From: Gemmatales bacterium
Lineage (GTDB): Bacteria; Planctomycetota; Planctomycetia; Gemmatales; HRBIN36
Assembly: GCA_025060195.1 (NCBI GenBank)
Contig: JANXCQ010000016.1
Coordinates: 32,127 to 96,126 of the forward strand
DNA: 64,000 nt
Reading direction: 5' to 3'
A model generated the notes under the pieces. The model saw nothing but the letters and a program-made list of their open reading frames with translations, ran no database searches and was not told the origin of the DNA. Each line of letters opens with the position of its first letter. Position 1 is the stretch's first letter. Shown piece after piece: positions 35,493 to 44,775 of this stretch. The position numbers and the translations under genes were made by a program.

Positions 35493-36878
35493 ATGGAAGG
35501 TGGTCAACTGATCCTAAGTGTGTCGGGAATTCGTGGTATCGTGGGCACCGACCTGACTCCTGGGCTGGTAGCTCGCCTGGTGCACGCCTGGGAGCAGACC
35601 TTAGGTCCTGGTGCCCTCGTGCTCGGCCGCGATAGCCGACCGAGTGGGCGCGAACTACATGCAGTGGCTCGGGCCTCGCTTCTTCAGGCCGGTCGCCGGG
35701 TTTTCGATGTGGATGTTGTCCCGACGCCGACATTGGGCTTGGCTGTACGGTGTCTGAAAGCAACGGCAGGTCTGCAAATCACTGCCAGCCATAATCCCCC
35801 GCAATGGAACGGCCTGAAAATGTTCACCGCCCAAGGCCGAGTGGTGCCTCCCGCGGAGTCAGCGCCCTTATTGGAGCATTTGCGTTCCGTCTTGGCCGAA
35901 GTCGATAGTAAGCCATATGGTCCTCCTCCATGGCAGGCTGGCCGCGATGACGGGCGTGCTTGCGTGTATTGTGCTAGCCAAGTGTTGGAGGCCCACCTTC
36001 AAGCCGTGCTGGCCTGCGTCAACGGGGAGGCCATTCGCCGACGCAGATTTCGCGTTTTGGTGGATGGCAACGGTGGGGCTGGGGGCCCCTTAGCTGTGCA
36101 GCTCCTCGACGCCTTGGGTTGTCGAACGACGCCAATCCATTGTCAAGCCGATGGGAACTTTCATCACGAATTGGAACCATCGCCGTCATCATTACGGGAA
36201 ATCGCACCGTTGGTAGCGCAGTGTGGCTGCGACCTGGGTTTCGCCCTGGACACCGATGCCGACCGCCTGGTGCTTCTGGACGAAACTGGGCACTGCCTGT
36301 CCGAGGAGACCACGCTCGCTTTGGCAGTCGAGGCACGTTTACGGCAGCAACCAGGCCCCGTAGTCATCAATCTTTCTACTTCGCTGGTGGTCGAGGAACT
36401 TTGTCATCGCCGTGGTTATCCGTGCTACCGCACGGCTGTCGGTGAAGCGCACGTTGTGGATGGCCTCCTTGCCCATGGTGCGGTGATTGGCGGCGAGGGG
36501 AACGGGGGCGTGATCGACCCGCGCATCGGCCTGGTTCGCGACCCATTTATCGCCATGGCACTCGTCCTTGAGCTATTGGCCGAACTGAATCAACCCGTTT
36601 CCGCGCTGGTGGCCAGCCTGCCCAAATGGAGTATGCGGAAGGAAAAAATCCCTAAGCCCCGAGAACCGTGGTCTCTGCTTCGCGAGCGTTTGCTCCAGGG
36701 GATTACCGCCCCGCAAGTTGACCAACGCGATGGCCTGTATTTCCGCTGGCCCGACCGTTGGCTCCACGTTCGGCCCAGTAACACGGAACCGATTATCCGC
36801 ATCCTCGCTGAGTCCCCTAGTGTGGGGGAAACCGAGCAACTCATCCAAGTGGCCCGACAAATTCTTTCCCCGCCGTAA
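35493..36878 (+). CDS. Phosphoglucosamine/phosphomannomutase family enzyme
   Basis: This 461-residue alpha-D-phosphohexomutase isomerises hexose phosphates through a phosphoserine. The catalytic serine is Ser99 in ITASHNPPQWNG, the metal loop is DTDADR near residue 252, the sugar loop GGEGNGG is near 335 and the phosphate loop is RPSNTEP near 430. The opening SVSGIRGIVG is the conserved first strand. GlmM and ManB cannot be separated by eye; the TASHNPP form and length fit bacterial GlmM-like enzymes. GGGAGG precedes ATG by 4 bases. It is followed 21 bp later by the prenyltransferase-fold gene. Confidence 0.9.
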   Translation: MEGGQLILSVSGIRGIVGTDLTPGLVARLVHAWEQTLGPGALVLGRDSRPSGRELHAVARASLLQAGRRVFDVDVVPTPTLGLAVRCLKATAGLQITASHNPPQWNGLKMFTAQGRVVPPAESAPLLEHLRSVLAEVDSKPYGPPPWQAGRDDGRACVYCASQVLEAHLQAVLACVNGEAIRRRRFRVLVDGNGGAGGPLAVQLLDALGCRTTPIHCQADGNFHHELEPSPSSLREIAPLVAQCGCDLGFALDTDADRLVLLDETGHCLSEETTLALAVEARLRQQPGPVVINLSTSLVVEELCHRRGYPCYRTAVGEAHVVDGLLAHGAVIGGEGNGGVIDPRIGLVRDPFIAMALVLELLAELNQPVSALVASLPKWSMRKEKIPKPREPWSLLRERLLQGITAPQVDQRDGLYFRWPDRWLHVRPSNTEPIIRILAESPSVGETEQLIQVARQILSPP

Positions 36879-36899
36879 CCATTCCATAGGAGACCCACC

Positions 36900-37835
36900 A
36901 TGCCCACAAATGCCGCTGTGCCCGTTCGCAGCCGACGCACACTGCCTTTGGGAAGCTTACGCACCTTTGCAACTGGGGCAGGCCTCTTGTTCAGCGTGGC
37001 GCTGGTATCCTGCCAACTGGTCAGCGACGAGCACCGCCAAGAGACGTTGGAGTACCTTTACTCGTTGCAAAAAAATGATGGCAGCTTTGGCCCGAGCCGG
37101 CTGGTGCCTAAGAGCGACTTGCCCACGACTTCCGCGGCAGTGCGCGCCATTGTTTACTTGGGCGGACGAGTGCCCAATAAGGAACATACGCGAAACTACT
37201 TACGCTCCTGCCAAAATGCGGACGGGGGTTTCGGGGCAAACCCAGGAGCTTCCTCGGAAGTCCGCACAACAGCTCTGGCGGTGTTGGCCTTGGTCGAGCT
37301 TGGTGAAAACGATAGAGCCACCTTCGCTCGGGCCATCAGATACCTCGAAACTCAGGCGAAAACTTTTGAGGATATCCGTATCGCAGCCGCAGCCTTCGAA
37401 GCCTTGGCTCAACGACCTAACAAGAAGACGCTGAAGAACTGGCAACTCGAAATTGCCCGGGGACGCAATCCTGACGGCACGTTCGGCCAAGGGGGCGACA
37501 TTGCCCGCGACACGGGAAGTGCAGTGGCTTGCTTACTGCGGCTAGGCTTGCCCGCGGACAATACAGAGTCAGCCATTCAGGCCATCTTGCAAGGCCAACG
37601 TGCCGATGGCGGTTGGGGACGCGAGGCTCAACCCTCCGACCTTGAAACCACCTATCGGGTCCTGCGCGCCCTTTACATGCTCAAGGCGAAGCCCAACCTA
37701 GGGGCGGTTGCTAAATTCGTCGCCAGCTGTCGCACTATGGAGGGGGCCTACGCTCTTCGTCCGGGCGATGTACCTAGCGTTCAGGCGACCTATTTCGCCT
37801 CGGCCATTCTTCGCTGGCTCCGCAATTGGCCTTAG
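36900..37835 (+). CDS. Prenyltransferase/squalene-cyclase repeat protein, exported
   Basis: This 311-residue protein consists of an alpha/alpha toroid of terpene-cyclase-like repeats: YLYSLQKNDGSFG (near 50), YLRSCQNADGGFG (near 100), RGRNPDGTFGQGG (near 190) and ILQGQRADGGWG (near 230). Such repeats are shared by protein prenyltransferase beta subunits and squalene-hopene cyclases. No DxDD cyclase or prenyltransferase zinc set is evident, so an enzymatic role is unproven. The N-terminus has a basic, then hydrophobic segment ending in LVSC (residues about 36-39), a weak lipobox. The start has GGAG upstream. Confidence 0.78.
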   Translation: MPTNAAVPVRSRRTLPLGSLRTFATGAGLLFSVALVSCQLVSDEHRQETLEYLYSLQKNDGSFGPSRLVPKSDLPTTSAAVRAIVYLGGRVPNKEHTRNYLRSCQNADGGFGANPGASSEVRTTALAVLALVELGENDRATFARAIRYLETQAKTFEDIRIAAAAFEALAQRPNKKTLKNWQLEIARGRNPDGTFGQGGDIARDTGSAVACLLRLGLPADNTESAIQAILQGQRADGGWGREAQPSDLETTYRVLRALYMLKAKPNLGAVAKFVASCRTMEGAYALRPGDVPSVQATYFASAILRWLRNWP

Positions 37836-38114
37836 GCATTCCCACAACCTTTGAAAACCACCCAGTCCTATTCGGGTCGTTGCGCTGGGCAAGCGTTGTA
37901 CGGATAAGCCAAACAGGACCTGGACAACGAAGCTGCGTCCCCATCGAGGCGATAGCGACTGGGGTAAAGTACCTTGCATCCTGGAAGAATAACCATGAAA
38001 ATACTCGTATTGACCATCGGATCGGCGTGGGAAACGACAGAAGATCTCCGCCGACTCTCGACGGCTTGGGAACTTGGTGACTAGTAATGAAAGGCACCTG
38101 GGGAGGGATGGGGC

Positions 38115-39191
38115 ATGATGCCGTGTGTGCTGCGGTTGCGTGGCAGTCCTGAAGCCATGGGCCGACAACATGGCCATTTACTCAAGGGAGAAATCCATCA
38201 GCGGTTACAAGCCGCGTGGCGCTGGTGGCAACGTCGCGCCGATGAGTCTTCTCGGAGGCAGCATCTGAGTTGGTTGCGTTGTGTGCATAGCATGGTCTCC
38301 GCGTTTCAACGCTGGGGCGGCCCCGCTTGGGAGGAATGGCAAGCGCTAGCACGAGCTGCCCAAGTTAGCCCCGATGAATTGATGTTACTGACGGCTTGGC
38401 ATGATTGGCCCGAAGTTTGGCAAGCACGGCCCGCTCAGGCTGTCGCTGGCGGTTGCACCGCAGCAGTGTTACGGGCGCCCGCCGTGGAACTGGGCGTCTG
38501 GTTAGCGCTCAATTGGGACACGCCTCCAGAACTAGGAAGGCAGATGCACGTGTTTTATCGTGAACCGGACGACGGACCGCGGGCCCTTGTCGTAGCCCCA
38601 GCGGGCGGATTTCCGATTGCAGGAATCAATGAGGCCGGACTAGGGTTCGTCTGGGTGGATCGCGCTTGTCGCGAAGCCCAGCCGCGCTTGCCCACGGGCG
38701 CCGTGTTTACCGACCTAGCGCACCTGACGCACTTCGATGCTGCCCTGCAGGCTTTACGGGAAACGCCGCGCGCTTCAGGTTTGGCCGTGGCACTGGCGGA
38801 GACCAGTAGCCACGCTACGGTGCTGGAACTCGCTGCGGAACGTTGCGCTGAGCATTCCGTTACCCATCAGCATCCATTGCGCGTCTTCGCTAACCACTAT
38901 CAGTCCGCGCTCTTACAAAACCTGGACGCTTGGCCCAATCGCTCTGCTTCGGAAGGACGCGAAACGCGGCTCAGCGAGCTCCTGGAAAATGCCCGCGGCT
39001 TATCTTGCCCCAGTCAGGTGCAACGTCAGTTTGCCGACCATAAACCCGTGGCAGGCGAAACCATTTGCCAGCATCCTCCTGCCGAGCAACAGACGGCCGC
39101 GTTCATCGCCGTTTTATGCGCCGCGCGCGAACTAGCCTACACGTTAGGGCCGCCCTGCCAGCAGACGCTAGTTCGACAGTCACTGCTGTGA
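38115..39191 (+). CDS. C45-type acyltransferase/peptidase family protein
   Basis: This 358-residue protein resembles the C45 family (acyl-CoA:6-aminopenicillanate acyltransferase-like Ntn hydrolases). The N-terminus has the MGRQHGHLLKGEI motif common in these proteins. A GGCTAAV sequence near residue 113 gives the candidate nucleophile cysteine, and LALNWD follows 20 residues later as in the family. AINEAGL-like motif GINEAGLGFVW is near 175. These enzymes self-cleave before the cysteine. The gene overlaps the opposite-strand Hsp70-like gene by 12 bases at its 3' end. The substrate is unknown. Confidence 0.78.
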   Translation: MMPCVLRLRGSPEAMGRQHGHLLKGEIHQRLQAAWRWWQRRADESSRRQHLSWLRCVHSMVSAFQRWGGPAWEEWQALARAAQVSPDELMLLTAWHDWPEVWQARPAQAVAGGCTAAVLRAPAVELGVWLALNWDTPPELGRQMHVFYREPDDGPRALVVAPAGGFPIAGINEAGLGFVWVDRACREAQPRLPTGAVFTDLAHLTHFDAALQALRETPRASGLAVALAETSSHATVLELAAERCAEHSVTHQHPLRVFANHYQSALLQNLDAWPNRSASEGRETRLSELLENARGLSCPSQVQRQFADHKPVAGETICQHPPAEQQTAAFIAVLCAARELAYTLGPPCQQTLVRQSLL

Positions 39192-42100
39192 GACAATATC
39201 CCGCTCCGATCTACCCGCTGACCCGGAAACGTTCGCTGGGCTTAGCGCTGGCTCTGCTAATCGGAGACCCAAAGGCAATTTTTCCCCGAAGAACCGTCCC
39301 GCTTCTTGTTCAGCCCGCCAACCACCTTCTTGAACCGCTTGAATCAGTTCGGATGGCGCTGCGTATTTTTGCAGGCAACTTACCACATTGTGGCGCAGAT
39401 CTTCTTGAACATCCAGGTTACGCAGCCCGGTGCGGCGGGCCAATTGGGCCAGACAGAACAGCCAATCGCGCACTTCCTGCGATGGAACGGCGCCTCCCTC
39501 GGCTGTGGGAGGGGATGGTTCAGGGGTGTCCGCCTGAATTGGACTAACGGCTACGGCGTCGTTCACGACCGCCTCGAGTTGGAGCAGTTGTTGTAGCCAA
39601 ACGGTGACAATTTCGGCAGGAGCGACACAGTTCCAAGGCCCATAAAGTGGCTGGCGACTTCCCAAACGAGCCAGCGCCCAAAAGGCGTAGGGAGGAATAG
39701 GTCGCCGTTTCACTTGTCGTAACAGCGCTTCGCCCAATTGCTGCTTCGTCGAGAGAGGGAGACGCTCTAAGCTGGCGGCCGTACGCCACATTTCCGCCCA
39801 TTCATGAGCGTTGGGCCGATAAGGCGGCGATTTCCCTTTCACCGGGAGCAAGAACGGGCGCAATCGGTCGAACAGCGCTTGCTGGAGCGCTGCATTCAGT
39901 CCCCCAGCCACACGCCGCCACATGATCCAATATTCGGGCCCACCTTCTCCCGCTCGCGGTGAGGTCGCACCCGAGGATTTGCCGGGCACGGCCAATAGTT
40001 TCCACAGTTGCTCGACACGGTGGGCGTCCAGGGCTTCTCCAAAACCTGGCCTTAGACAGAACCCGACCAGATGGTACCAACGGGTCAAGTGCGTGGGCGA
40101 CCGACTTCGCTGCGCCGCACACTGGGCCAAAAAGGGCCAGAGTTGACGACACAAGCTCAAAGGCCATTCATCCCGCGACAACTTGAGCACTTCCTCCAGA
40201 CGTTTCGGTAATTGCCGCACTGCCTCAAGGTCATTACTCTCGAAAGCGGCGAGGATCGCACTGCCTGCGGCCTGGACGATCTCCTCAGGCCAAGTTTCCG
40301 AGAAGGCACTGCTTGGCGACGTTTCAGCCCCGTCTGCTTCGCTCGCTGGTGCCCCAACGTTTTCCGATGGACTATGCCGGAGCGGAAACTCCAATTTCCA
40401 ACGCTGCTCGCTCAAGCGCGACGCCAATCCCAACTCCAACGTTCCAATCTCAGTAAGCTTTGCCGTTACCGTTACGGGAATCTCACGCACGCCCGATCGT
40501 TTGCCCCCTTTGAGGACTGTGGTCAGCATGGGTAAACTCTGCAACTGACCGCGTTGCACCTGCAGTAACTGTCCGGGCTGATCCTGTGGTCGCACTGCTG
40601 AGGCAAATAACGGGAAGCTGACGGGTTGACCTAATTTCAGAAGCATCTCGGGTCGTTCGAGGCGAATTTCTGCTCCTTCTTCAAGCTGACGGGGTGCAAC
40701 GCAGACGACAGTGACCATGTCCGTATCTTGTCCGGATGCCGCGGCGCTACTAGCTTCCGCCAAACCGGATGAAGGAGCGATCCCCAGATAATAGGAGCGA
40801 GCTAAGCCACTGCGTATCCGCTTACCTCCCGTCTGCCGTAGCCAACCGTAATATGCTGCGCCCCAGGCGACGGCCAAATCCAGCGAGGGATTTGTCAGTA
40901 CCCGTGGCCTCCACGGTCGATCAGGCGCGTCGTACCAGCGGCACATAACGTCTAATAACCGCTGCCGCAACTGGGCGGACTGAAAAACGCCACCGTTGAA
41001 AAGCACGGCCTGGGGCGGTTGGTCGCCCGCAAATGTGCGGAGGAATAACGCCAAATGATGGGGAATCGCCGGATCGCGGACGTAGGGCAACCCCATCTCA
41101 TGAAGGCCGAGCATCCCGGCCATGTTCGGCCGCACAGCACGGTCACAGTAAGGGAAGAAACCGTCCAAGAGAACCTGCGTGATCTCTTGGAGGGTCAGGG
41201 TCGTGCTCAACGTGCCTCCCACCACCGCACGACCGCGCCCCATCACGGTCACCGGCACCGCTGCGGGGGGACGCTCCCCCAGCAAAATTTCCTTGGCACG
41301 CCGACACGCCTGGGCCAGTTGGAAAAATGCGACGGCATCGAGTTTGCCCGCGACCCCCAACTTCTGTTCCACGTATCGCGCTAGGGCCAAGTCCATGTTA
41401 TCCCCGCCCAACAATAAATGCTCGCCTACTGCTTGACGCACCAGGTCTAACTCCCCCGCGCGTTCCACCGCTTGGATCAGTGTGAAGTCTGTAGTGCCGC
41501 CACCCACGTCAATCACCACGCATAACGTGCCCGGTGCCAACGCCTCCTCTGCGGAGGTGGGAAGCAACGTGTTGTCCTGACCGACCACTTCGCACCGTCC
41601 CGCTGCCATCCATGCATAGAACGCCGCTTGCGGTTCCTCTAACAAGGTCACTCGCTCCAAACCTGCTTGCCGCGCCGCCTCCAACGTTAGTCGCCGCGCC
41701 ATTTCGTCGAATGACGCGGGAATGGTGAGCACCACCTCTTGGCGCTCCAACCGTGCTGAGTCGTCCGTGCGGGCCACTACCCAATTCCAGGCCTCCACCA
41801 AGTGGCGTAAGTACCGCGCCGAGGCCTCGACAGGCGAAACCCGAGGCACGTCGGGTAAACCGTTCCAGGGCAAAATAGCCGATTCCCGATCGACGCCACC
41901 GTGGCACAACCATGACTTGGCCGAGCTCACTAGGCGCCCCGGTACCCGCGCCCCTTGTTCCCGGGCCAACTCCCCGACCACGTATTGTCGGTGGGGGTCC
42001 CACGGTAGGCTACTGGCACCTTGCGGCCAATCGTGCGGACCAGCCAAATACAAAAACGAGGGCAACAACGGCCGCGACGCCAATTCTCCAGGCGCCACCA

Positions 42101-42209
42101 ACTGCGGCACTAAAAACGTCTGGATCCGCGGTGAGTCGCCCCGACGACATTCGACGTACGCCAACGCCGTGTTCGTCGTGCCCAAATCAATACCAATGCA
42201 ATAGCGCAT
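39180..42209 (-). CDS. Large Hsp70-family protein with DUF3731-like C-terminus
   Basis: This 1009-residue protein begins with an Hsp70/actin-type ATPase (residues 1-450): phosphate-1 motif CIGIDLGTTNTAL and phosphate-2 motif VIDVGGGTTDFTL near 235, then VLFNGGVF near 400. The part from about 480 is not a normal DnaK substrate domain. It is a long helical region like DUF3731 proteins. These proteins often sit beside a second Hsp70 gene, but none is here. It may be a specialised chaperone or an ATP-dependent scaffold. The start at 42209 has GGAAAG upstream. It converges with the C45 gene, overlapping by 12 bases. Confidence 0.85.
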   Translation of the reverse strand: MRYCIGIDLGTTNTALAYVECRRGDSPRIQTFLVPQLVAPGELASRPLLPSFLYLAGPHDWPQGASSLPWDPHRQYVVGELAREQGARVPGRLVSSAKSWLCHGGVDRESAILPWNGLPDVPRVSPVEASARYLRHLVEAWNWVVARTDDSARLERQEVVLTIPASFDEMARRLTLEAARQAGLERVTLLEEPQAAFYAWMAAGRCEVVGQDNTLLPTSAEEALAPGTLCVVIDVGGGTTDFTLIQAVERAGELDLVRQAVGEHLLLGGDNMDLALARYVEQKLGVAGKLDAVAFFQLAQACRRAKEILLGERPPAAVPVTVMGRGRAVVGGTLSTTLTLQEITQVLLDGFFPYCDRAVRPNMAGMLGLHEMGLPYVRDPAIPHHLALFLRTFAGDQPPQAVLFNGGVFQSAQLRQRLLDVMCRWYDAPDRPWRPRVLTNPSLDLAVAWGAAYYGWLRQTGGKRIRSGLARSYYLGIAPSSGLAEASSAAASGQDTDMVTVVCVAPRQLEEGAEIRLERPEMLLKLGQPVSFPLFASAVRPQDQPGQLLQVQRGQLQSLPMLTTVLKGGKRSGVREIPVTVTAKLTEIGTLELGLASRLSEQRWKLEFPLRHSPSENVGAPASEADGAETSPSSAFSETWPEEIVQAAGSAILAAFESNDLEAVRQLPKRLEEVLKLSRDEWPLSLCRQLWPFLAQCAAQRSRSPTHLTRWYHLVGFCLRPGFGEALDAHRVEQLWKLLAVPGKSSGATSPRAGEGGPEYWIMWRRVAGGLNAALQQALFDRLRPFLLPVKGKSPPYRPNAHEWAEMWRTAASLERLPLSTKQQLGEALLRQVKRRPIPPYAFWALARLGSRQPLYGPWNCVAPAEIVTVWLQQLLQLEAVVNDAVAVSPIQADTPEPSPPTAEGGAVPSQEVRDWLFCLAQLARRTGLRNLDVQEDLRHNVVSCLQKYAAPSELIQAVQEGGWRAEQEAGRFFGEKLPLGLRLAEPALSPANVSGSAGRSERDIVSQQ

Positions 42210-42321
42210 AGTAGTGCTTTCCGTACCCGAATTCGAACGGATTCTCTCTCAGCTCGGAGACCGTCAGTATATCCTACTCATCAAACCAGCAACCCCTTCA
42301 GCAACCGATGTACGTGCAAAA

Positions 42322-43497
42322 TCAGCCTGAGCACCACAAGGAAGGTTGCAGTTCGTCTGCCGAGGCATGGCGTCGAAAATCGGGATCGGCCAGCGTACTA
42401 GGTCGAAGCTCGAAGCCGAGCTCGGTGGCCCAGGCCAGGAGACGTGCATAACGCCGTTGGCGCTCTCGCAAAGTCAGTGTGCGGGCCCAAGTGTTCACGC
42501 CGTAGCGGCGTAACGTCCCTGCCTCATAAATTTGTGCCAACGGCTGCCACCACCACGCGGGCGCTAAGCTCGGATGCGACCACTGGACGAGCGGATCGAC
42601 GAGCAGATAGCCAAACGTCGCTCGAGTGAGCCCTAAGTCCTCCAACGCAGAAAGAACGGGAAGCAAGTTATCAAATGTATCCGTGAGGTCCGGAACCAAG
42701 GGCGCAAGTGTAACATGCGTACTGATTCCCTCGGCCAGTAGCCATGCTAACTGTCGAATTCGTAAAGCAGGCGGCGCGGAGCCTGGTTCCAAGGCACGAG
42801 TCAGTTGTCCGTCCAAAGTAGTTATCGCGACACTCACGCGAACCATCGTCCGAAATTCACACAACGCCTCGCGTAGCACGGGCAAGATCACGCCCCGCGT
42901 CTGCAACCAGCTTTGGACGCCGAGCCGCGCACACTGTCGCACAAGGTGGGCCAACGCGGCTTGCACTTCCCAGCTCGGCGGCAGCGGGTCAAACCGCGGC
43001 GAAAAGAAAACCGCACGGTATCGCGTCGCCATTTGGTGCAGGTAACGCGTCCAAACCGATGCGCCCAGCATGGCCCGGTGGCTAGCGCTAAGTTCACCAT
43101 GCCCAACTTCCCCAGCAGCCCCCGCATACCATCGAATCGGTTGCTCTGCCTGGACGGGTCCCGGCCAGGGCGCAGTTACAGCGAGCACCGGACTGGACTG
43201 CATGAGCTCCAATTCGGCCACTTCAAAACCGCTGGCCAGCGATAACCACACTTGACGCCGAAACCGCGGTAGCTGGAGGATCGCTTGACACGAGGGAAGA
43301 CTCCAACGTTGCGTCCGACATGGTCGCGGTATCCTGACTCGATCAAGTGTGCTGAGGCGACAACGGGGACGCATGTGCGCCCTCCTCGGCGCCCTGGAAG
43401 CATAGGTCCGCGAACCTCGGGCCGAGCTTACACGCAGTACCTTAGCTGGTGTACCAACCACTGAAGCGCCAACTCCTGCCGTCGCTTGCATTGCCAT
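42322..43497 (-). CDS. SPL-like radical SAM relative lacking the cluster cysteines
   Basis: This 391-residue protein resembles the SPL/Rv2578c-type radical SAM repair proteins in its middle and C-terminal parts: SPRFDPLPPSWEV near 195, VRVSVAITTLDGQLTRALEP near 255 and HVTLAPLVPDLTD near 305. The CxxxCxxC motif that binds the iron-sulfur cluster is missing; the N-terminal third has only three spaced cysteines (RPRC, RPC, PSC). The chosen start is ATG 43497, because GGGGGA lies upstream and the earlier frame start overlaps the promoter -10 box. If real, it is a catalytically changed paralogue. The family call is moderately sure; the loss is directly visible. Confidence 0.65.
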   Translation of the reverse strand: MAMQATAGVGASVVGTPAKVLRVSSARGSRTYASRAPRRAHMRPRCRLSTLDRVRIPRPCRTQRWSLPSCQAILQLPRFRRQVWLSLASGFEVAELELMQSSPVLAVTAPWPGPVQAEQPIRWYAGAAGEVGHGELSASHRAMLGASVWTRYLHQMATRYRAVFFSPRFDPLPPSWEVQAALAHLVRQCARLGVQSWLQTRGVILPVLREALCEFRTMVRVSVAITTLDGQLTRALEPGSAPPALRIRQLAWLLAEGISTHVTLAPLVPDLTDTFDNLLPVLSALEDLGLTRATFGYLLVDPLVQWSHPSLAPAWWWQPLAQIYEAGTLRRYGVNTWARTLTLRERQRRYARLLAWATELGFELRPSTLADPDFRRHASADELQPSLWCSG

Positions 43498-43521
43498 GAT
43501 GTCTTCCCCCGTGCTCACAGC

Positions 43522-43559
43522 ATTGTACACGGATACTGAACATATGTCAACCTATGTAC
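43522..43559 (-). promoter_or_regulatory. Near-consensus sigma-70 promoter with palindromic operator
   Basis: On the minus strand TTGACA (43545-43550) and TACAAT (43522-43527) are spaced by exactly 17 bases. An inverted repeat overlaps the -35 box: GAACATA (43538-43544) and TATGTAC (43553-43559), arms matching in 6 of 7 positions, 8 bases apart. This should be a strong promoter under repression. GAAC/GTTC-like half-sites recall SOS boxes of some phyla, but the match is incomplete. Confidence 0.6.
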
Positions 43560-43615
43560 GAAAATTCACTTGACGCTTACCGCATCTTCACAGCCGGCCT
43601 GACTTTTTGCCTCGT

Positions 43616-44584
43616 TTAGTAGGACCTTGCGAACAGGTGTAACACAACCCAGCTCACGGGCGCACTAAACAAAAGCGAGTCGATCGTGTCCAAGACGCCG
43701 CCCAAGCCGGGAACATAGGCCGACGTGTCTTTCACCTGTCGATCACGCTTCACCAGCGACTCAGCCAAATCGCTCACTTGCGCTACCACCCCGACCGTGA
43801 GGCTCGCGAACAGCATGGCCGACCATGTAAGCAGTGGTAGTCCCGCGATAGCTTGGCTGAGGTAGGTGATGGCAAGTCCTGCAGCTAACGAGCCGAGCAA
43901 TCCCCCTAGCGCTCCCTCCCAAGTCTTTTTCGGACTCAGTACGGGAGCCAGGGGGTGTCGGCCTAGAAACGAGCCGACGAAGTAAGCCGCGATGTCGCCA
44001 ACTTTCGGCACGAAAATCCCGAAGGCCAGCGCCCAGAATCCCAAATCCTGGGCTGACGGGTTGCCACTGTTCGTGGCCTCAGAGAACCACCGCAGCTGCA
44101 CCAGGAAACTCGGCGCGACACCCAGCCACACCAAGCTGAGGGCACCGTAGCCGAGTCGCGAGGTGGCTCCGTTTGGCTGTTGAAATCGTGCCATTTCGAG
44201 GAGAAAACCGACCAGAAGCACAACCACCACGGTGCACGCCACGGTTGTTAGGGCCCCTGACATCAGGGGCAGCCCGGACGTGATGCGGTCCGAGCCACGC
44301 CAATAGCTGCTGACAGGCACAATCCAGTTAGCCAGCAATACGGCGACCACTCCAGTGCAGAGCCAAGACGCAGAGGGACGAGGTTCGGGTAATAACTGTC
44401 GGTATTCCCAGCTGGCCAGAAAGCCGAATACCAACGTGGCGACCGCCAAGCAGGGATACCATGGTGCCCATTTCTGATCGAAAACCAGCACCGCCAACGC
44501 TAATGCGATCAGTAGGCTGCCCACGACCAAGCGTGCTGCCCAATTGCGCCAAAACGAACTCGGGCTGCCAAGGTTCGCCATCAT
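43616..44584 (-). CDS. cdsA: Phosphatidate cytidylyltransferase
   Basis: This 322-residue integral membrane enzyme makes CDP-diacylglycerol from phosphatidate and CTP. It has about seven to eight hydrophobic segments and the family motif SPKKTWEGALGGLLGS near residue 225. The signature KRDRQVKDTSAYVPGLGG, followed by DTIDSLL, lies near 285-310. The start has two adjacent ATGs; GGAG lies about 12 bases upstream. It follows uppS on the same strand, the common bacterial order uppS-cdsA for envelope synthesis. Confidence 0.93.
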   Translation of the reverse strand: MMANLGSPSSFWRNWAARLVVGSLLIALALAVLVFDQKWAPWYPCLAVATLVFGFLASWEYRQLLPEPRPSASWLCTGVVAVLLANWIVPVSSYWRGSDRITSGLPLMSGALTTVACTVVVVLLVGFLLEMARFQQPNGATSRLGYGALSLVWLGVAPSFLVQLRWFSEATNSGNPSAQDLGFWALAFGIFVPKVGDIAAYFVGSFLGRHPLAPVLSPKKTWEGALGGLLGSLAAGLAITYLSQAIAGLPLLTWSAMLFASLTVGVVAQVSDLAESLVKRDRQVKDTSAYVPGLGGVLDTIDSLLFSAPVSWVVLHLFARSY

Positions 44585-44775
44585 GCTCTAGCTCTACTCC
44601 TGCGGGAGGATCCGGCTTTTCCCGGAAGGATTAGACATGCGTAAGCAAGGGGACAACCATCGGGCCGCCTCCGCTATGGTGACCGTTCGTAGCCCGAAAT
44701 TACCGGCGTCAAATCTGTGAACTAGCAATTGCTCGACTGCTAGCACGACGCTAGGAATTGCACCACGACGCACCG
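44585..44775. other. Intergenic region between uppS and cdsA
   Basis: This is 191 bp without a gene. TAGC- and CTAG-rich words occur. No hairpin with a T-run is visible. It may carry a separate cdsA promoter. Confidence 0.3.

Noticed and set aside
34825..35763. 312-residue minus-strand frame
   Set aside because: It spans the end of the membrane protein and the start of the phosphohexomutase on the other strand, and the composition is not protein-like.
41722..42204. 160-residue plus-strand frame over the Hsp70 N-terminus
   Set aside because: It mirrors the ATPase domain, which has clear nucleotide motifs.
43538..43559. LexA box before the SPL-like gene
   Set aside because: GAAC-N4-GTTC is only partly matched (GAAC-ATAT-GTCA); called only as an inverted repeat.
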